Positions 1 through 10,049 of a stretch of 64,000 nt of DNA are shown here, in pieces. Each line of letters begins with the position of its first letter. Position 1 is the first letter of the stretch. The notes beneath the pieces were generated by a model. The model was not told where the DNA came from, did not search any database, and saw only the letters and a list, made by a program, of their open reading frames with translations. A program made the position numbers and the translations under genes. This DNA comes from Thermoanaerobaculia bacterium (GTDB lineage Bacteria; Acidobacteriota; Thermoanaerobaculia; Multivoradales; Multivoraceae): NCBI GenBank assembly GCA_022826745.1, contig JAJDUI010000002.1, positions 62,001 through 126,000 of the forward strand, read 5' to 3'.

Positions 1-3000
1 CGTGGTCAGGCTTCGGTTGGAGAGGAATTCAGAAAACGCCTCGTTGGCGGTGGCGCGGTCCATCCCGACCATGCTTCGGACGAAGTAGGCCAGAGAGGGG
101 GCGTCGTGGCGGGTCAGCAGGGCGCTCAGCAGCTCGGGGTCGCCGTCTTCGCCGATCTCGATGAGTGTCCGTTCAAGGCTGCGGAGGTCGGCGGCCGTGA
201 GCGGCTGATTCGTCCGCAAACGGTGGATCACGATGTGATCGAGATGGCCGGCCAGGTACTCCTGGACCTTCTTCTCATACTCGGCTCCCGTCATCTTCGG
301 CCAGAAGTGGTCGGTGCCCCCGCGCACGGAGAGGATGTCGTCCTCGAAGTCGGTGTAGACGACCTTGCGCGTCTTCTTGTCCAGGAAGGACACCAGACCG
401 CGCAGACGCAGGCGCAGCTCCTCGAGACCGTTCAGGGCGATGCCCTCCCAGAAGGCGCTCTCCTGCACTGAGGCCAGGTAGGCGAGCTGAGCCGCCACCG
501 CGGGAATCGCGCGCTTCTCTTCGAGCAGCATGGCGATCTCCACCACCCGTCGGCGGTGCTGCTCGAATGTGTCCATGTCGCCCTCGGCGAAGGCCAGTTG
601 CATCTTCAGCGCCGTGAGATCGAACAGGCGCGACTCGATGTCGTCGGTCTCGATCTCGCTGGGCAGTCCGGCAACCTCACTCTGCAGGGTCTCGACGTCG
701 GATGCGGTGAGTCGCTCCCATGACTCCCGCTTCCGGAAACGCTCGACCGCTTCGAGCTGCATCCGCACGATGAAGTTCTCGCGGTTCATCGCCGTCACTT
801 CCCGGTGGAGTTCCGCCGTCAGCGCATCGGCCAGCGCCGCCTCCGGGTCCAGGTCCGGCGTGGCCTGGACGCTGGTCAGCAGCCGCACCCGCGACCGGAA
901 GAGCCGGGCGCCGAGCGGAACGCCGCCACCGGGCTCGATCCCCTCCGGTTGCTCGCGGAAGAAGTCGAAGTTGAAACAGAAGTCGAAGACACGGAAGTCC
1001 TGCTTGTCGTCCCCGGGTCCGAACAGATCGGGGCACAGGCGTGTGCCGCGCCCGATCATCTGCCAGAACTTGATCCGCGAGTAGACCGGCTTGAAGAAGA
1101 CCAGGTTGGCCACCTCGGGCACGTCGACGCCGGTGTCGAGCATGTCCACGGAGATCGCGATGTGCGGCGCCTTGTCCTTCTGTGAGAAGTCGTCGAGCAG
1201 GCTCTGCGGATACGTGGCGTAGTTGTCGATGACCCGGGCGAAATGCCCGGCGTACTGCGGGTAGTGGTGGTTGAACCGCTCCTCGATGAACGTCGCGTGC
1301 GCGTGATTGCGCGCGAAGATGATCGTCTTGGCCAGTCGGTCGCCACCGTCGACCGTGTGGCCGTGCTGCATGAGATGCTGCAGCACCTTGTCGACTGTGT
1401 CCTTGTTGAACAGCCAACTGTTGATGGCGGACGCGTTGACCCGGTCCGGCAGACCGCCATCGTCCGCGTCGTCGCCCCAGTCGAGGCTCTCCCACTGCTC
1501 CTGCTCTTCCTCGCTGAGCGAGTCGTAGGCGATGCCCTCGCGTGGAAACCTGAGATCCACCTGCTGGACCTTCGGTGGCACGAGATAGCCGTCCGCCACC
1601 GCGGTCGCGAGCTCGTACGCGTCGGTGGGCACCCCCGGCTCCAGGTCGAAGAGTTCGTAGGTGTTCCGGTCGACCTGATCACGAGGCGTCGCGGTCAGGC
1701 CCACCAGGAGCGAGTCGAAGTACCGAAAGATGGCTCCGTATTTCTGATACACGGAACGGTGCGCCTCGTCGATGATGACGAGATCGAAGTGCCCGACCCC
1801 GAAGCGGGCCTCGGTGCCCGTCGTCTCGTCGATCAGTCCCATCATCGTCGGATAGGTGCAGACGTAGACCCGGCCCTCTTGGTCCTTCTCGGTCACCAGG
1901 TTCACCGGGCTCGACTCCGGCAGGTGGGCCTTGAACGCCCCCACCGCCTGGTTCACCAGCGAAATCCGGTCCGCCAGAAACAGCGCGCGCTTCACCCAGC
2001 CCGCCCGCTGCAGCAGGTCGACCAGCGCGATCGCCACGCGGGTCTTGCCGCTGCCGGTCGCCATCACCAGCAGCGCCTTGCGCCGCGCCTGTCCGAGATG
2101 CTCGCCGATGCTCCCGATGGCCCGCTTCTGGTAGTACCGATCGACGATGGCGTTCTTTACCCGCGTCACATCCAGCGGCTCGCGGTGTGTTCGGCGACGG
2201 AGCAGTGACGCTAGCTCGTCCTTCTTGAAGAAGCCGGCGACGACTCGCGGGGTGTAGAACAGGTCGTCCCAGAGGAAGGTCTCGTACCCGTTCGTGTAGA
2301 AGATGACCGGGCGCTGGCCGTGCATGGCCTCCAGGCAGTCCGCGTAGAGTTTGGCTTGCTGTCGTCCCGTTGCCGGGTCGACAGTGGTCTTCTTCGCCTC
2401 GACCACCGCCAGCGGCTTGCCGTCATCTCCCCACAGGACGTAGTCGGCGTAGCCGAGCCCCGAGGCGTTCGGCATCCCCGTGACTTCGTACTCGCGGTCG
2501 TGTTCCCGGTCGAGCGGTCAGCCGGCACGCTGCAGGGCCAGGTCGACGATCAGCCTGCGGGTCGTGCTCTCGTTCCAGTCATGAGTTTCGGGGACGGTCT
2601 CGTTCTCTGCCTTGATGGCGGCGAGCCGTTCTCGGAGCGTCTCCAACTCCCCTTCGATCTCCTTGCGCGCGTCCTCGGCTGCGTCCAAGTCACGCTTGAG
2701 GCCGTCCAGTTCCTCGACACTGGCCGGCGCGGCGGCCGGTTCCGTTGTGGGGACCAAAGACTCATCGAAGGTCTTCCCGTGAAGGTTCTCCGCCCCTTTT
2801 CGCAGATAGGTGCGGCCCGCCCAGTAGAGGACGTGCGCCAGCTCGCGCACGACATTCAACGCCTGCTCCGGTGCTGGTGTCCGGTTGCCGTGCACCGCAA
2901 CGTTGCCCGCCTGCCGGATGTACTCCGCCTTCTGCCAGACGACCTCGGGCACGATCGCGCGGAAAGCGGGCTCGCTGAGGTAGCCGTCCAGGTTCGTGAC

Positions 3001-3183
3001 CTTTGGTGGACTCAGGGCCTTCTCGACCTTGTAGACCCGCTTGACCAGACGCTCCAGCGCATGCCTTGCATGGAAGCACGAGGCCCGCGGGTCGCCATAG
3101 ATGTGGTGCTCCGCATAGCTCGCGCTCTCCGCCGCATGCGGGAACTCCTGCTTCAGGAACGCGAAGTTGGCAGAGACCTCCAT
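1..3183 (-). pseudogene. hsdR: Type I restriction endonuclease subunit R, interrupted by an in-frame TGA; runs off the left edge
   Basis: HsdR is the ATP-dependent translocase and nuclease of type I restriction systems. ATG at 3183 begins a DUF4145-like N-terminal domain and a coiled-coil stretch of 221 residues ending LIVDLALQRAG. A TGA at 2518-2520 follows, and the same frame then stays open to base 1. The continuation holds the nuclease segment (GYADYVLW...VVEAKK), the Walker A MATGSGKT, the DEAH-type IIDEAHRS and the helicase motif MIGRGTR. In family members the residue at the TGA is normally Trp (AGW-x-L), so a TGG-to-TGA change is the simplest reading. The upstream product alone would lack nuclease and motor. 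An ATG at 2475 could reinitiate just before the nuclease motif. The start lies 6 bases after hsdS, in the hsdM-hsdS-hsdR operon. A sequencing error cannot be excluded. Confidence 0.86.
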
Positions 3184-3189
3184 GGCAGC

Positions 3190-4362
3190 TCAGAGTTCTC
3201 CCTGGAAGGCACGGGATTGCAGGGAGGCGAAGAGGATGTCGAGTTCGGCGAGGTGGGAGCGCTGGCTCGCTTTCTGGCGTTCGACGGATCCGACGATGGC
3301 GGCGAAGTGGTGTTGGAGGTCCAGGGGGGCAGCGGGAATGGGAAGTGCCTTGATGATTCTCATGTTCAGTCCCGACATGATTGCCCCTTTCGCGCTTCGT
3401 TCGAGATACCTGCGAGCGATAGGATGCCGGAGGAAGTAGGCATGCATGAACTCCGGCAAGCACCTCCCACGATCAAGGGTGATGCAACAAAGGTGTTTGG
3501 TGTTGATCGCTGTGCATATGTCGTCCGGGACCACGGCGCAGCGCCCACATGTACCCATGAGCGTGATCAAGACATCTCTTGGCCTTACGGTGTAACGCCG
3601 GAGTTGCTCGTACTTCCGCGCGGTGATGAACCGCGGCTCGCCTTCCCGGAACTCATTGGCAACGGCGTTGTCTATCCTGAGTACGCGAATCCCTTCCTCG
3701 ACAAATTCGCTATGCAACAATTGGCTTCCGAATGGGCCTGTCCGGATCGCGCCGCTCTGGCTGCTGGCGACAGCTTCGACCGTTACCATCCTCCAGCCTG
3801 ATTTGACGGGGTCGCCGAACATGTCGAGGAAGGTGGATTGGAGGAGGGCGTCAAGCTGAACGAGAGCCTCGCGGCGCTTGACCCGCAAGGCGTTCGCCGC
3901 ATCCAGGATTTCCGCGATCCGAGTCTGCTCGGCGAGGGGTAGGAGGGGGATCGGAAGAGTCGCGATCTTCGCGTTGGTAATCGCCTTCTGAGTCGCACCG
4001 GTGCAAAGCCGATCCTTGGCAAACTGGAACGCATCTGAAGCAACCCAGCTACGCAGATACCCCGAATGGACGTACTCCGGATTCGGGCGGAGCACCGCGA
4101 AGCCCGTAGACAGAATCGCCTCAGCACTGGCTTCGTCAATCTTGAGCACTTTTCTTGTGCCATGCATTCGGGCGAAACAGACGTCGCCGGGCTTCGTCGA
4201 TAGATCGGCCCGCGAAGGACGTGACTCGTAGCTAATCGATTCTGGTGCGACAATCCCGTCGTCATTCACGCTTCCGGTAGCCAGGTACGAGCGTTCCCCG
4301 GCAAACTCGGAAACGCGATCATTCGCCAGCGGAGCGTGCTGGGTAATGGGGACAGGTTTCAT
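3190..4362 (-). CDS. hsdS: Type I restriction-modification specificity subunit
   Basis: This 390-residue protein is the DNA-recognition subunit that directs the HsdM/HsdR complex to a bipartite target. It shows the expected two-repeat layout: a first target-recognition region, the central conserved segment with PLAEQTRIAEILDAANALR (about residues 142-160) that forms the spacer helix, a second recognition region containing GPFGSQLL, and a second helix ending in LQSRAFQGEL. The start codon overlaps the hsdM stop in an ATGA arrangement, so the two are translationally coupled. The recognition domains give no clue to the target sequence. HsdS genes diverge quickly, so the recognition specificity is probably strain-specific. 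Confidence 0.93.
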   Translation of the reverse strand: MKPVPITQHAPLANDRVSEFAGERSYLATGSVNDDGIVAPESISYESRPSRADLSTKPGDVCFARMHGTRKVLKIDEASAEAILSTGFAVLRPNPEYVHSGYLRSWVASDAFQFAKDRLCTGATQKAITNAKIATLPIPLLPLAEQTRIAEILDAANALRVKRREALVQLDALLQSTFLDMFGDPVKSGWRMVTVEAVASSQSGAIRTGPFGSQLLHSEFVEEGIRVLRIDNAVANEFREGEPRFITARKYEQLRRYTVRPRDVLITLMGTCGRCAVVPDDICTAINTKHLCCITLDRGRCLPEFMHAYFLRHPIARRYLERSAKGAIMSGLNMRIIKALPIPAAPLDLQHHFAAIVGSVERQKASQRSHLAELDILFASLQSRAFQGEL

Positions 4363-5846
4363 CGCAACAAACCCTGCAATGCTTTACGTCCCTTTGCAAT
4401 CTCCTCTTCCAACGCCGCCAGCCGCTCCAGGATAACCGTCGGCGGATCGTACGGAACCGCCTCGTATGTCACCTCCTTGTAGCGGTTGATGGAGAGGTCG
4501 TAGTCGTAGCCCGCGATCTCGGCCTTCGGCACGAGGAAACTCTGATCCGTCCGCGCGCGCTTGCGCTCCGCCTCACGGTTCCGCCAACGGGCGAGAATGT
4601 CGGCAAGGTCGCTGTTGTCGGGTTGCGGCGTGCGCTTGTCGTCCAGCGAGTAGCCGTCTACCTGCATGTCGTAGAACCAGACGTCGTCCGTGCCTCCAGA
4701 GTTGGTCTTGGTGAAGAGCAGGATGGCGGTGGAGACCCCGGCGTAGGGTTTGAAGACGCCGGAGGGCATGGAGACGATGCCGTCGAGCTTCTGCTCCTCG
4801 ACCAGAATCCTGCGCAGGGTTCTGTGCGCCTTGCTCGACCCGAAGAGTACGCCGTCGGGCACGATGACGGCGGCGCGGCCGCCGGCCTGGAGCAGGCGCA
4901 GGAATAGGGCAAGAAACAGCAACTCGGTCTTCTTCGTCTTGACGACCTGCTGCAGGTCCTTGGCGGTGGACTCGTAGTCGAGACTGCCCGCAAACGGCGG
5001 ATTGGCGAGGACGAGCGAGTATCGCTCGGCGTCATGCCCGGCCGCCACGTCGGTCTCGGCCAGCGAGTCCCTGTAGCGGATGTCCGGATTCTCGATGCCG
5101 TGCAGCAGCATGTTCATGCTGCCGATGCGCAGCATGGTGGTGTCGAAGTCGTAGCCGTGGAAGGTCCCCTCGTTGAACCGGCGGCGGGCCTGGGCGTCCT
5201 TGTAGATTCGGTCACCGTGGTGCTCGACGAGGTGCTCGGAGGCCGCGACGAGGAAGCCGGCGGTGCCGCAAGCCGGATCGCAGATGACGTCGTTCGGCGT
5301 GGGTGCGGTCATGTCTACCATCAGCTTGATGATGTGGCGCGGCGTGCGGAACTGCCCGTTCTGCCCGGCGGTGGCGATCTTGCCGAGCATGTATTCGTAC
5401 AGATCTCCCTTGGTGTCGCGGTCGGCCATGTCGATGGCGTCGAGCTGGTCGACCACGTTGGCCAGCACCCGGGCCGTGGGCATCATGAAGAGAGCGTCTT
5501 TCATGTGATGCGTGTAGGTGGATCCCTCGTCCGAGCCCTTCGTCTGGCCCATCGACTTGATGAAAGGGAACACCTCGTCACGCACCGTCTCGAACATCTG
5601 CTCCGGCGCGAGCTCCTTGAAACGCGACCAACGCAGCGCGTCCTGGTCGGGGGAGAACACCGGCTCCTCGATCGGTTTGCGGGTGCGGGCGGCCTTGCGC
5701 TCCTCGCGCGTGTGCAACTCGTCCAGTCCCTTGATGAACAGCAGGTAGGTGAGCTGCTCGATGACCGAGAGCGGGTTCGAGATGCCGCCGGACCACATGG
5801 TGTTCCAGATTGTGTCGACTTTGGACTTCAGCTCGCCGGTGATCAT
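4359..5846 (-). CDS. hsdM: Type I restriction-modification DNA methyltransferase subunit
   Basis: This 495-residue N6-adenine methyltransferase modifies the host target site and forms the core of the restriction complex. The N-terminal helical HsdM_N domain (about residues 5-130) is followed by GQFRTPRHII (164-173), the SAM-binding motif DPACGTAGF (190-198) and the catalytic NPPF (282-285). I chose ATG 5846 (MITGELKSKVDTIW) because homologues start here and the in-frame sequence further upstream is Arg-rich and not protein-like. A GGAG lies upstream at a somewhat long distance. It is the first gene of hsdM-hsdS-hsdR. It appears intact, so the cell could keep methylating even if HsdR is lost. 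Confidence 0.95.
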   Translation of the reverse strand: MITGELKSKVDTIWNTMWSGGISNPLSVIEQLTYLLFIKGLDELHTREERKAARTRKPIEEPVFSPDQDALRWSRFKELAPEQMFETVRDEVFPFIKSMGQTKGSDEGSTYTHHMKDALFMMPTARVLANVVDQLDAIDMADRDTKGDLYEYMLGKIATAGQNGQFRTPRHIIKLMVDMTAPTPNDVICDPACGTAGFLVAASEHLVEHHGDRIYKDAQARRRFNEGTFHGYDFDTTMLRIGSMNMLLHGIENPDIRYRDSLAETDVAAGHDAERYSLVLANPPFAGSLDYESTAKDLQQVVKTKKTELLFLALFLRLLQAGGRAAVIVPDGVLFGSSKAHRTLRRILVEEQKLDGIVSMPSGVFKPYAGVSTAILLFTKTNSGGTDDVWFYDMQVDGYSLDDKRTPQPDNSDLADILARWRNREAERKRARTDQSFLVPKAEIAGYDYDLSINRYKEVTYEAVPYDPPTVILERLAALEEEIAKGRKALQGLLR

Positions 5847-6322
5847 GTTTCGTTTCCGCTCCCGCTGGTTCGCCGCTCGCTGCCTCGAGCGGCAGCAGGC
5901 ATGAGCGCCAGTCATCTGGCGTTGGTGGTCCGACCGAGGTATGGCTCGTTGATGCTCGCAGTGTACGGCAGCAGCTTCAAGCAGGCTCTGTTGCCTGTGG
6001 AAGGCCGCGCGCGCTGCTTCCGCGTCGTCGCCAGGCCCTCGGGGAAAGAGCCTCAGATCGCACCGAGGCAGCGGTACGCGGTTGCGCTGGTTGTGGCCTC
6101 GCGGCGCGCCCGTGCTCTCTCGAAGAGTGCGGCGTCTAAGCCGGGCCGCCCGGGACCTCCATGAGGGGGCCATCGTGAGCTTGCTGGTAGCGTCGAACTC
6201 ACTACTGGGATCCTTACGGCCAAGGGCTGGGGAGGGCTGTGGCGAAGGCTGCGAGGGGCGGCGAAGCGAGGTTCAGTGAGACTCGACGGGCAGCAACCAT
6301 CCGACCTGGAGCAGGGCGCGAC
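5847..6322. other. Gene-free stretch upstream of hsdM
   Basis: About 475 bases between the divergent hsdM and VOC genes. Open frames here are short or Arg-rich and lack ribosome-binding sites, so I see no gene. The region presumably holds the hsdM promoter, but I could not pick convincing -35/-10 boxes. Confidence 0.5.
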
Positions 6323-6850
6323 GTGAGCGACGGGCCGGCCGAACGGGTGAGGGAGACCGTAGGCGTCAACGGGATCGCGCACATCCAGTTGACGGTCCGG
6401 GACCCGGAACGGTGCCTGCCGTTCTGGGAGCGGCTGTGCAACTTCCTGGAGATGAAGACCCTGATCCGCGGTGAGGACGTGCTTTACTGCATCGGCAGCC
6501 GGACCGGCATCCTGGTCCGCGCCGCGCCGCCGGACAAGCGCGATCGGCCCTTCGACCAGGACCGACCCGGGCTCCACCATCTCTGCTTTCGGGCCCGGAG
6601 CCGCGAGGATGTCGACTCGATCTACCGCTTCATCGAGTCGGAACTCGACGCCACGATCGTTCACGGCCCCGAGGAGGGTTCACGGTTCGCGCCGGGCTAC
6701 TACTCGATCCTGGTCGAGGACCCGGACGGCATCCGGGTGGAAGTGAACCATGTGCCCGGTAAGGGGCACTTCGGCGAGGGCGGCCGGCTGGGGCCGGGCG
6801 GAACCGGGCCGGCGAGCACGTACGGCGATCACGGGTTGGGGGACGGCTAG
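6323..6850 (+). CDS. VOC (glyoxalase/bleomycin-resistance/dioxygenase) family protein
   Basis: A 175-residue single-domain cytoplasmic protein of the vicinal oxygen chelate superfamily. The beta-alpha-beta-beta-beta halves are visible: GIAHIQLTVRDPERCLPFWE near the N-terminus and PGLHHLCFRARSREDV plus YYSILVEDPDGIRVEV in the second half. The likely metal ligands are the His of HIQL, the His pair of LHHLCF and the Glu of RVEVNH. The GTG at 6323 is preferred because the fold begins right after it and a GGAG lies 13 bases upstream; an ATG at 6239 would add a low-complexity extension. The substrate cannot be read from the sequence. It is a lone gene convergent with the NHL lipoprotein gene. Confidence 0.85.
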   Translation: MSDGPAERVRETVGVNGIAHIQLTVRDPERCLPFWERLCNFLEMKTLIRGEDVLYCIGSRTGILVRAAPPDKRDRPFDQDRPGLHHLCFRARSREDVDSIYRFIESELDATIVHGPEEGSRFAPGYYSILVEDPDGIRVEVNHVPGKGHFGEGGRLGPGGTGPASTYGDHGLGDG

Positions 6851-6868
6851 GAAGTCGGAGGATGTGGT

Positions 6869-6927
6869 CGCCGCTTCGCGGCGCGGTTTCCTGGCCGCCT
6901 GCGGCGGCAGCGGGTCAGAAGACCCGC
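6869..6927. terminator. Cluster of GC-rich hairpins between convergent genes
   Basis: Three consecutive stem-loops lie between the VOC gene and the NHL lipoprotein gene: a 6-bp stem with loop TTC at 6869-6883, a GCCGC/GCGGC stem near 6894-6908, and a perfect 7-bp stem GCGGGTC/GACCCGC with loop AGAA at 6910-6927. There is no T-tract. The position between convergent genes suggests bidirectional termination. Confidence 0.5.
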
Positions 6928-6953
6928 GCACCCAGCGGGCACGGCGCGGGCTC

Positions 6954-8600
6954 CTAGTCGAGCTCGATGACGTAGACCGTGTTGGCGGCGTCGCCGGCGA
7001 CCCAGGCGGTTTCGCCGTCCGTGGCGATGCCGTTGAACAGCATCGTGTTCGGGAAGGCGCCGCTCGGCGGCACGTGCAGTTCGAGGCTGTCGGCGACGGT
7101 CGTCGCCTCGCCGGTCGACGGGTCGATCGCGACCACGCGGCCGGCGCCGGCCTCGACGACGTAGAGCGAACCGTTCGCGGCCGCCAGACCTTCCGGCTGG
7201 TCGAGGCCCTCGGCGACCGTCCCGGCGCCGCCGTCGCCGAGGCGGAGCACCGTGCCCGAGAGGTTGTCGGCGACGTAGAGGGCGCCATCGGCCGCGGTCA
7301 GACCGGCCGGCCCCGAGAGACCCTCCGCCAGCACGCGCTTCTCCTCGGGGCTCTCGGGAGAGAAGGCGATCACGTTGCCGGCGCCCCACTGGCTGGCGAC
7401 GATCTCGCCCTCGAACTGAAGTGCGTCGATGGGCGCGGCGAGTTCGCCGAAGATCTGGACGAGGGCGTCCGAGGCCGGGTCCCAGAGTCGGACGGCGTTG
7501 TCGAACCAGCTCGACAGCACCAGGAGACCGTCGTCCGCGGCATGGACCGACATCGAGGTGCCGATGTCCGAGAAGCCGATCACGTCGCGCACGACGCCGA
7601 GTTCGTCGCCGGTTGCCGGATCGAGCTGGCGCAGGGCGAAGAAGTCGGCGACGACGAGCCGGGTCGCGTCGCCGTTGCCGATGAGGGCCAGGCCGCCCGG
7701 CATGTTCAGTCCGCCCTCGAGCACCGTGCGGTTCTCGTCAGGCGACAGGGCCTCGACGATGAAACCGTCGGCGAAGCTCGAGATGAAGAGGCGGTCTTCC
7801 GCGTCGAAGGCGAAGTTGTCGAGGCCGGGCTGCACGCGGGCCACGACCTCCTTGCCGCCGTCGTCGCCCACCCGGACGACCTCGCCCCGCAGGGAGTCGA
7901 GGACGTGGAGCACGCCTTCGCTGTTGAACTTGACGGCGGCTGGCACCTCGAAGCCGCTGGCGACCGTCTCCAGCTCGCCGCTGTCGACGTCGACGCGGAC
8001 GACCTCGCCGCGGAACCACCGCGGACCGTAGAGCCTGCCGTCGGCGGAACCCCAGTCCATGCCGTTCAGGCCGCAGCCGGGTCCGAGATCGTCGCGGATG
8101 AGCCGCGGTTCCTGCTCACCGGTCGGGTCGAGCTCGAACAGGTTCGTGTCCATGAAGCACTGGGAGACGAACAGCCGGCCATCGTCGGAGAAGGTGATCG
8201 GGTTGACTCCGACCCCGGGCGACGCGACAACGCGCGTCTCGCCTTCCGGCGTGCGCATGCCGACTTCGCCGTTGCTGATGTCGGTCCAGTAGACCGAGCC
8301 GTCGGGGCCGAAGGCCAGGTCGTCGGGCGACTTGGAGCCTTCCTCGAGACCCCAGTTGTCCAGGATCTCGCCGCTCTCCGGGTCGATTCGCGCGAGTGCC
8401 GGGGTCACGACGGAGGTCAGGTAGAGGTCGCCGTCCGGTCCGAAGAGAATCCCGTTGATGCCGCGGAAGCTGGCGCTTTCACCGATCGTTCGGACGCCTT
8501 CGGCGCCCGTTTCCACCACCTCGGCATCCGGCGAAGCGCACCCGGCGATCAGGGTCAAGGCGCAGAGACCTGCGGTGTTGAAGGTCAGTCGTAGAGACAT
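6954..8600 (-). CDS. NHL/SMP-30-like beta-propeller lipoprotein
   Basis: A 548-residue exported protein. A signal peptide ends in the lipobox LIAGC with lipidated Cys21, so it should be anchored in a membrane facing the periplasm. The rest is a long series of propeller-type repeats such as GINGILFGPDGDLYLTSV, PDDLAFGPDGSVYWTD and PEGLAAANGSLYVVEAG, typical of NHL and SMP-30/gluconolactonase-like domains. The start has a strong GAGGAG 6 bases upstream. It is the last gene of a minus operon after the two Nramp-like transporters, only 9 bases behind the second. The function is unknown; a ligand-sensing or lactonase-like role linked to the transported substrate is inference. Confidence 0.87.
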   Translation of the reverse strand: MSLRLTFNTAGLCALTLIAGCASPDAEVVETGAEGVRTIGESASFRGINGILFGPDGDLYLTSVVTPALARIDPESGEILDNWGLEEGSKSPDDLAFGPDGSVYWTDISNGEVGMRTPEGETRVVASPGVGVNPITFSDDGRLFVSQCFMDTNLFELDPTGEQEPRLIRDDLGPGCGLNGMDWGSADGRLYGPRWFRGEVVRVDVDSGELETVASGFEVPAAVKFNSEGVLHVLDSLRGEVVRVGDDGGKEVVARVQPGLDNFAFDAEDRLFISSFADGFIVEALSPDENRTVLEGGLNMPGGLALIGNGDATRLVVADFFALRQLDPATGDELGVVRDVIGFSDIGTSMSVHAADDGLLVLSSWFDNAVRLWDPASDALVQIFGELAAPIDALQFEGEIVASQWGAGNVIAFSPESPEEKRVLAEGLSGPAGLTAADGALYVADNLSGTVLRLGDGGAGTVAEGLDQPEGLAAANGSLYVVEAGAGRVVAIDPSTGEATTVADSLELHVPPSGAFPNTMLFNGIATDGETAWVAGDAANTVYVIELD

Positions 8601-8609
8601 CGTTGCTCC

Positions 8610-10034
8610 TCAGTTGAGAAATGGCTCGAGTGCCACGTAGCGGATGACGAGCCCGGCCAGGGCCAGCTCTACCAGGAAGATGGCCCAGATCCCGGCACGG
8701 ATCCCCCGGCCCGGACGGATCCTGGGATCCATCCGTTTCTTCTGCAGCCAGAGCACGGCGCCGCTCTGAATCGGCAGCAGCATTCCGGCGACCAGGGCGC
8801 CGATCGTGATCAGCAGTCGCGGGTTCTGGATCCACATGTAGACGGTGAAGCAGAAGATCGGGACGACCGTGCAGTAGCCGCGGATCCAGAACCTGCGGGC
8901 GGCCAGGTTCTGCCGCTTCAGGTAGCCCAGCTCCATGATGTAGTCGGGGATGAAGCGGGCCTCGCCGGCGATGAACGAGATCATCGTCGAGAACAGGATG
9001 CAGAAGGCGCCGGCGCCGAACAGCCACAGCGACCAGGGGCCCAGGGTCTGGGTGAACATTCCGGAGAGCACGGAGATCGTCTCCAGGCCGTCGGGCTCCT
9101 CGCCAAGTTTCTTCAGCACGCCGGCGCCGAGCAGGTAGAAGGGCACCGTCGCGCAGGTCAGCAGGACCAGCGTGACCCAGACGTCCGTCTGCATGACCTT
9201 GATCCAGCCACGGGCGCGCGTCTCCCACCCCGGTGCGTCGCTCTTCCCGATGAAGTTCGGGTAGCCCTTCTCGACGCACCAGTACTGGTAGGCGGAGGTT
9301 TCCGCGGAGTTGACGCCCGAGTAGCCGTAGACGGCCATGGCGGCGACGATGAACTCGGGCGGGAAGCTGAACGTGAAGCCGGACGCGAGTTCGGCCCGGG
9401 TGACGGCGAACTCCGTGCCCTGCATCAGGATCGCGCAGACGAGCGTGGCGCCGGTGAAGATCATGACCAGCGCAAGCATCACGTTTTCCAGGATCCGGTA
9501 GGAGCCCGTGGTCAGGACGGCAATGGTGATCACGGCCAGCAGTCCGGCGGCGAGGGTCGACGGCACGGCCGGGACCAGGAGGGTCAGAGCCTGGCCGGCG
9601 CCGCCGATGATGCCGCCCATACCCAGCAGTGCGGGAACCAGCGCGATCAGGGTGATGCCGACCGCGAAGCTGACGTGGCCGCGGCCGATCCGGACGCGGA
9701 AGGGGAGACGGTTCATCGCCCGCACGTAGGTGTCGCCCGAAACCAGCGTGTAGCGGGCGAGTTCCGCCTGGATCAGGGACTTGATCCAGCAGGAGAGGAG
9801 CACCCACCACAGCATGACGAAGCCGGCCGCGGCGCCGAGACCCGAGGTGAGAATCATCTCGCCCGAACCGACGATCGCGCCGGAGATGACGACGCTCGGG
9901 CCGAGATGGCGAAGTCGCCTTCTCCAGCTCGTGGGCGGTGGAGCCGCGCCGCCCTCGCGGACGGTGTAGGGATCGCTCTTCTGTTCGACGTGAGTGCCGG
10001 AGGACATTGGACCTGGTGTGTCCGCGGTCTGCAC
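8610..10034 (-). CDS. Nramp-fold transporter lacking the DPGN and MPH motifs (paralogue 1)
   Basis: A 474-residue inner-membrane protein with about 11-12 hydrophobic helices. The TM1 context LGPSVVISGAIVGSGEM matches Nramp/SLC11 proteins, but the canonical metal-binding DPGN is replaced by GSGE (residues 56-59). The TM6 MPH motif is replaced by AVYGYSGVNSAETSAYQYW. The substrate is therefore probably not the usual Mn2+/Fe2+ handled by DPGN-type transporters. It shares long near-identical blocks with the adjacent upstream gene, for example YPNFIGKSDAPGW, so the pair arose by tandem duplication. The start is GTG 10034, with ATG 10007 as an alternative; neither has a clear ribosome-binding site. 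It is the second gene of a three-gene operon. Confidence 0.87.
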   Translation of the reverse strand: MQTADTPGPMSSGTHVEQKSDPYTVREGGAAPPPTSWRRRLRHLGPSVVISGAIVGSGEMILTSGLGAAAGFVMLWWVLLSCWIKSLIQAELARYTLVSGDTYVRAMNRLPFRVRIGRGHVSFAVGITLIALVPALLGMGGIIGGAGQALTLLVPAVPSTLAAGLLAVITIAVLTTGSYRILENVMLALVMIFTGATLVCAILMQGTEFAVTRAELASGFTFSFPPEFIVAAMAVYGYSGVNSAETSAYQYWCVEKGYPNFIGKSDAPGWETRARGWIKVMQTDVWVTLVLLTCATVPFYLLGAGVLKKLGEEPDGLETISVLSGMFTQTLGPWSLWLFGAGAFCILFSTMISFIAGEARFIPDYIMELGYLKRQNLAARRFWIRGYCTVVPIFCFTVYMWIQNPRLLITIGALVAGMLLPIQSGAVLWLQKKRMDPRIRPGRGIRAGIWAIFLVELALAGLVIRYVALEPFLN

Positions 10035-10049
10035 TCCCCAGTCGAGGAA

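Noticed and set aside
2518..2520. Selenocysteine reading of the hsdR TGA
   Set aside because: The conserved residue is Trp, not Cys, there is no redox motif, and no SECIS-like hairpin follows at the right distance.
5847..6173. Upstream extension of hsdM
   Set aside because: Arg-rich and unlike the family; homologues start at MITGEL-type sequence at 5846.
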